From: Thermohalobacter berrensis | Lineage (GTDB): Bacteria; Bacillota; Clostridia; Tissierellales; Thermohalobacteraceae | DNA: 64,000 bases | Direction: 5' to 3' | NCBI RefSeq assembly: GCF_003609645.1 | Contig: NZ_MCIB01000039.1 | Span: 1 to 64,000, forward strand | In this document: one piece after another, positions 63,587 to 64,000 of the stretch | Layout: each line of letters begins with the position of its first letter | Position numbering within the stretch: the stretch's first letter is position 1 | Notes under the pieces: generated by a model | What the model was told of the DNA's origin: nothing | The model's input: the letters and a program-made list of their open reading frames with translations, nothing else | Databases searched by the model: none | Made by a program: the position numbers and the translations under genes

Positions 63587-64000
63587 TTATTCTGTTTTAT
63601 TTTGTTCATCATTTGTAGAAGATGACATATTATCAAATATTTTATTTACTTCTATTACTTTACCGCTTTCCTTTTCAAAACTTATACTATGTTTTGTTAA
63701 TAGAGCGATTATAAGACCTGCGATTACAAATGGTGTTGCAAAAATTGTAATTAAAATGGCTATAGTAAGTGGTAGCTTTATTATATTTTTTCCTTCTTTC
63801 TTAATTGTAAATTTCATTTTGTTACCTTTATCTATAACTTTTTTGACCTTGTTAAAAAATTTCTTTCTATCTTCCTTCTTATCCTTAATCTTGTTTTTGT
63901 TTTCTAGATAAACAAGTGCCTCTACCACATCATTATTACATTTTTCTAATGCCTCTTTGGCCTCATTATAGCTAACCTTTGCCCTTTCTCTTATTAAATC
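63587..64000 (-). CDS. DUF4342 protein with UBA-like N-terminal domain, 3' part
   Basis: 138 residues are visible; the gene runs off the right edge. The start of the visible part, DLIRERAKVSYNEAKEALEK and NNDVVEALVYLE, is a UBA-like helical motif similar to the N terminus of elongation factor Ts. It is followed by a charged segment KNKIKDKKEDRKKFFNKVKK, then the DUF4342 beta and membrane part with NIIKLPLTIAILITIFATPF (one helix, about 75-100 of the visible part) and an acidic end. Function is not known. Confidence 0.82.
   Translation of the reverse strand, partial: DLIRERAKVSYNEAKEALEKCNNDVVEALVYLENKNKIKDKKEDRKKFFNKVKKVIDKGNKMKFTIKKEGKNIIKLPLTIAILITIFATPFVIAGLIIALLTKHSISFEKESGKVIEVNKIFDNMSSSTNDEQNKTE

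Overview
The window is AT-rich DNA from a spore-forming, low-GC Gram-positive anaerobe of the Clostridia/Tissierellia type. Supporting evidence is strong AGGAGG ribosome sites, SpoVA, GerM and LonB sporulation genes, rubredoxin, PflX-type radical SAM, a GatCAB route for amide aminoacyl-tRNAs, and DnaK-independent housekeeping gene order like that of Bacillus and Clostridium. No rRNA, transposase, CRISPR array or prophage is present. Most genes are on the minus strand and the content is largely housekeeping, with a few accessory islands.

Layout, left to right: the 5' end of glgC; pyruvate carboxylase; an anti-sigma-type ATPase; rubredoxin and an EamA transporter (+); then a proteostasis block read leftward as tig-clpP-clpX, lonB-CPBP protease-lon-ysxC (1-15 kb). 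From 15 to 21 kb come tRNA-Leu, rnhA, an SRAP protein, an ArsB/NhaD-type permease, two unknown plus-strand genes (one holin-like) and an AIM24 protein. An AbgT transporter precedes eight tRNA genes in two groups (23.2-24.1 kb). Next is the conserved gerM-rph-rdgB-yfcE group, split by a 34-bp tandem repeat array, then a cell-wall amidase, an AIR-synthase-like protein and a possible DarT-like protein (24-32 kb). The oligopeptide uptake locus has oppBCDF and two paralogous oppA genes (32-40 kb). gatCAB, ligA and pcrA follow (40.8-48.7 kb). A decayed stretch with a methyltransferase pseudogene and repeats leads to an SLH protein and then to a spore-membrane cluster of spoVAC-D-E flanked on both sides by DUF421 and DUF1657 genes, resembling the Bacillus spoVA2mob/2Duf module (52-56.5 kb). 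The right end has pflX, a three-gene glycine betaine ABC transporter, a two-component system and the 3' part of a DUF4342 gene.

The most unusual content is non-coding. There are at least three families of interspersed repeats: a two-hairpin element of about 110 bp with a DnaA-box-like loop (four places); a tandem 34/35-bp unit array with a conserved tail (two places, opposite orientation); and a short GGGACGGTTCT motif family around the pseudogene. I saw no complete new system that the sequence alone proves. The best candidates for follow-up are the repeat families, the spoVA/2Duf cluster, the holin-like protein with a long cytoplasmic domain, and the DarT-like orphan. Start sites were chosen by Shine-Dalgarno position; no database search was possible.
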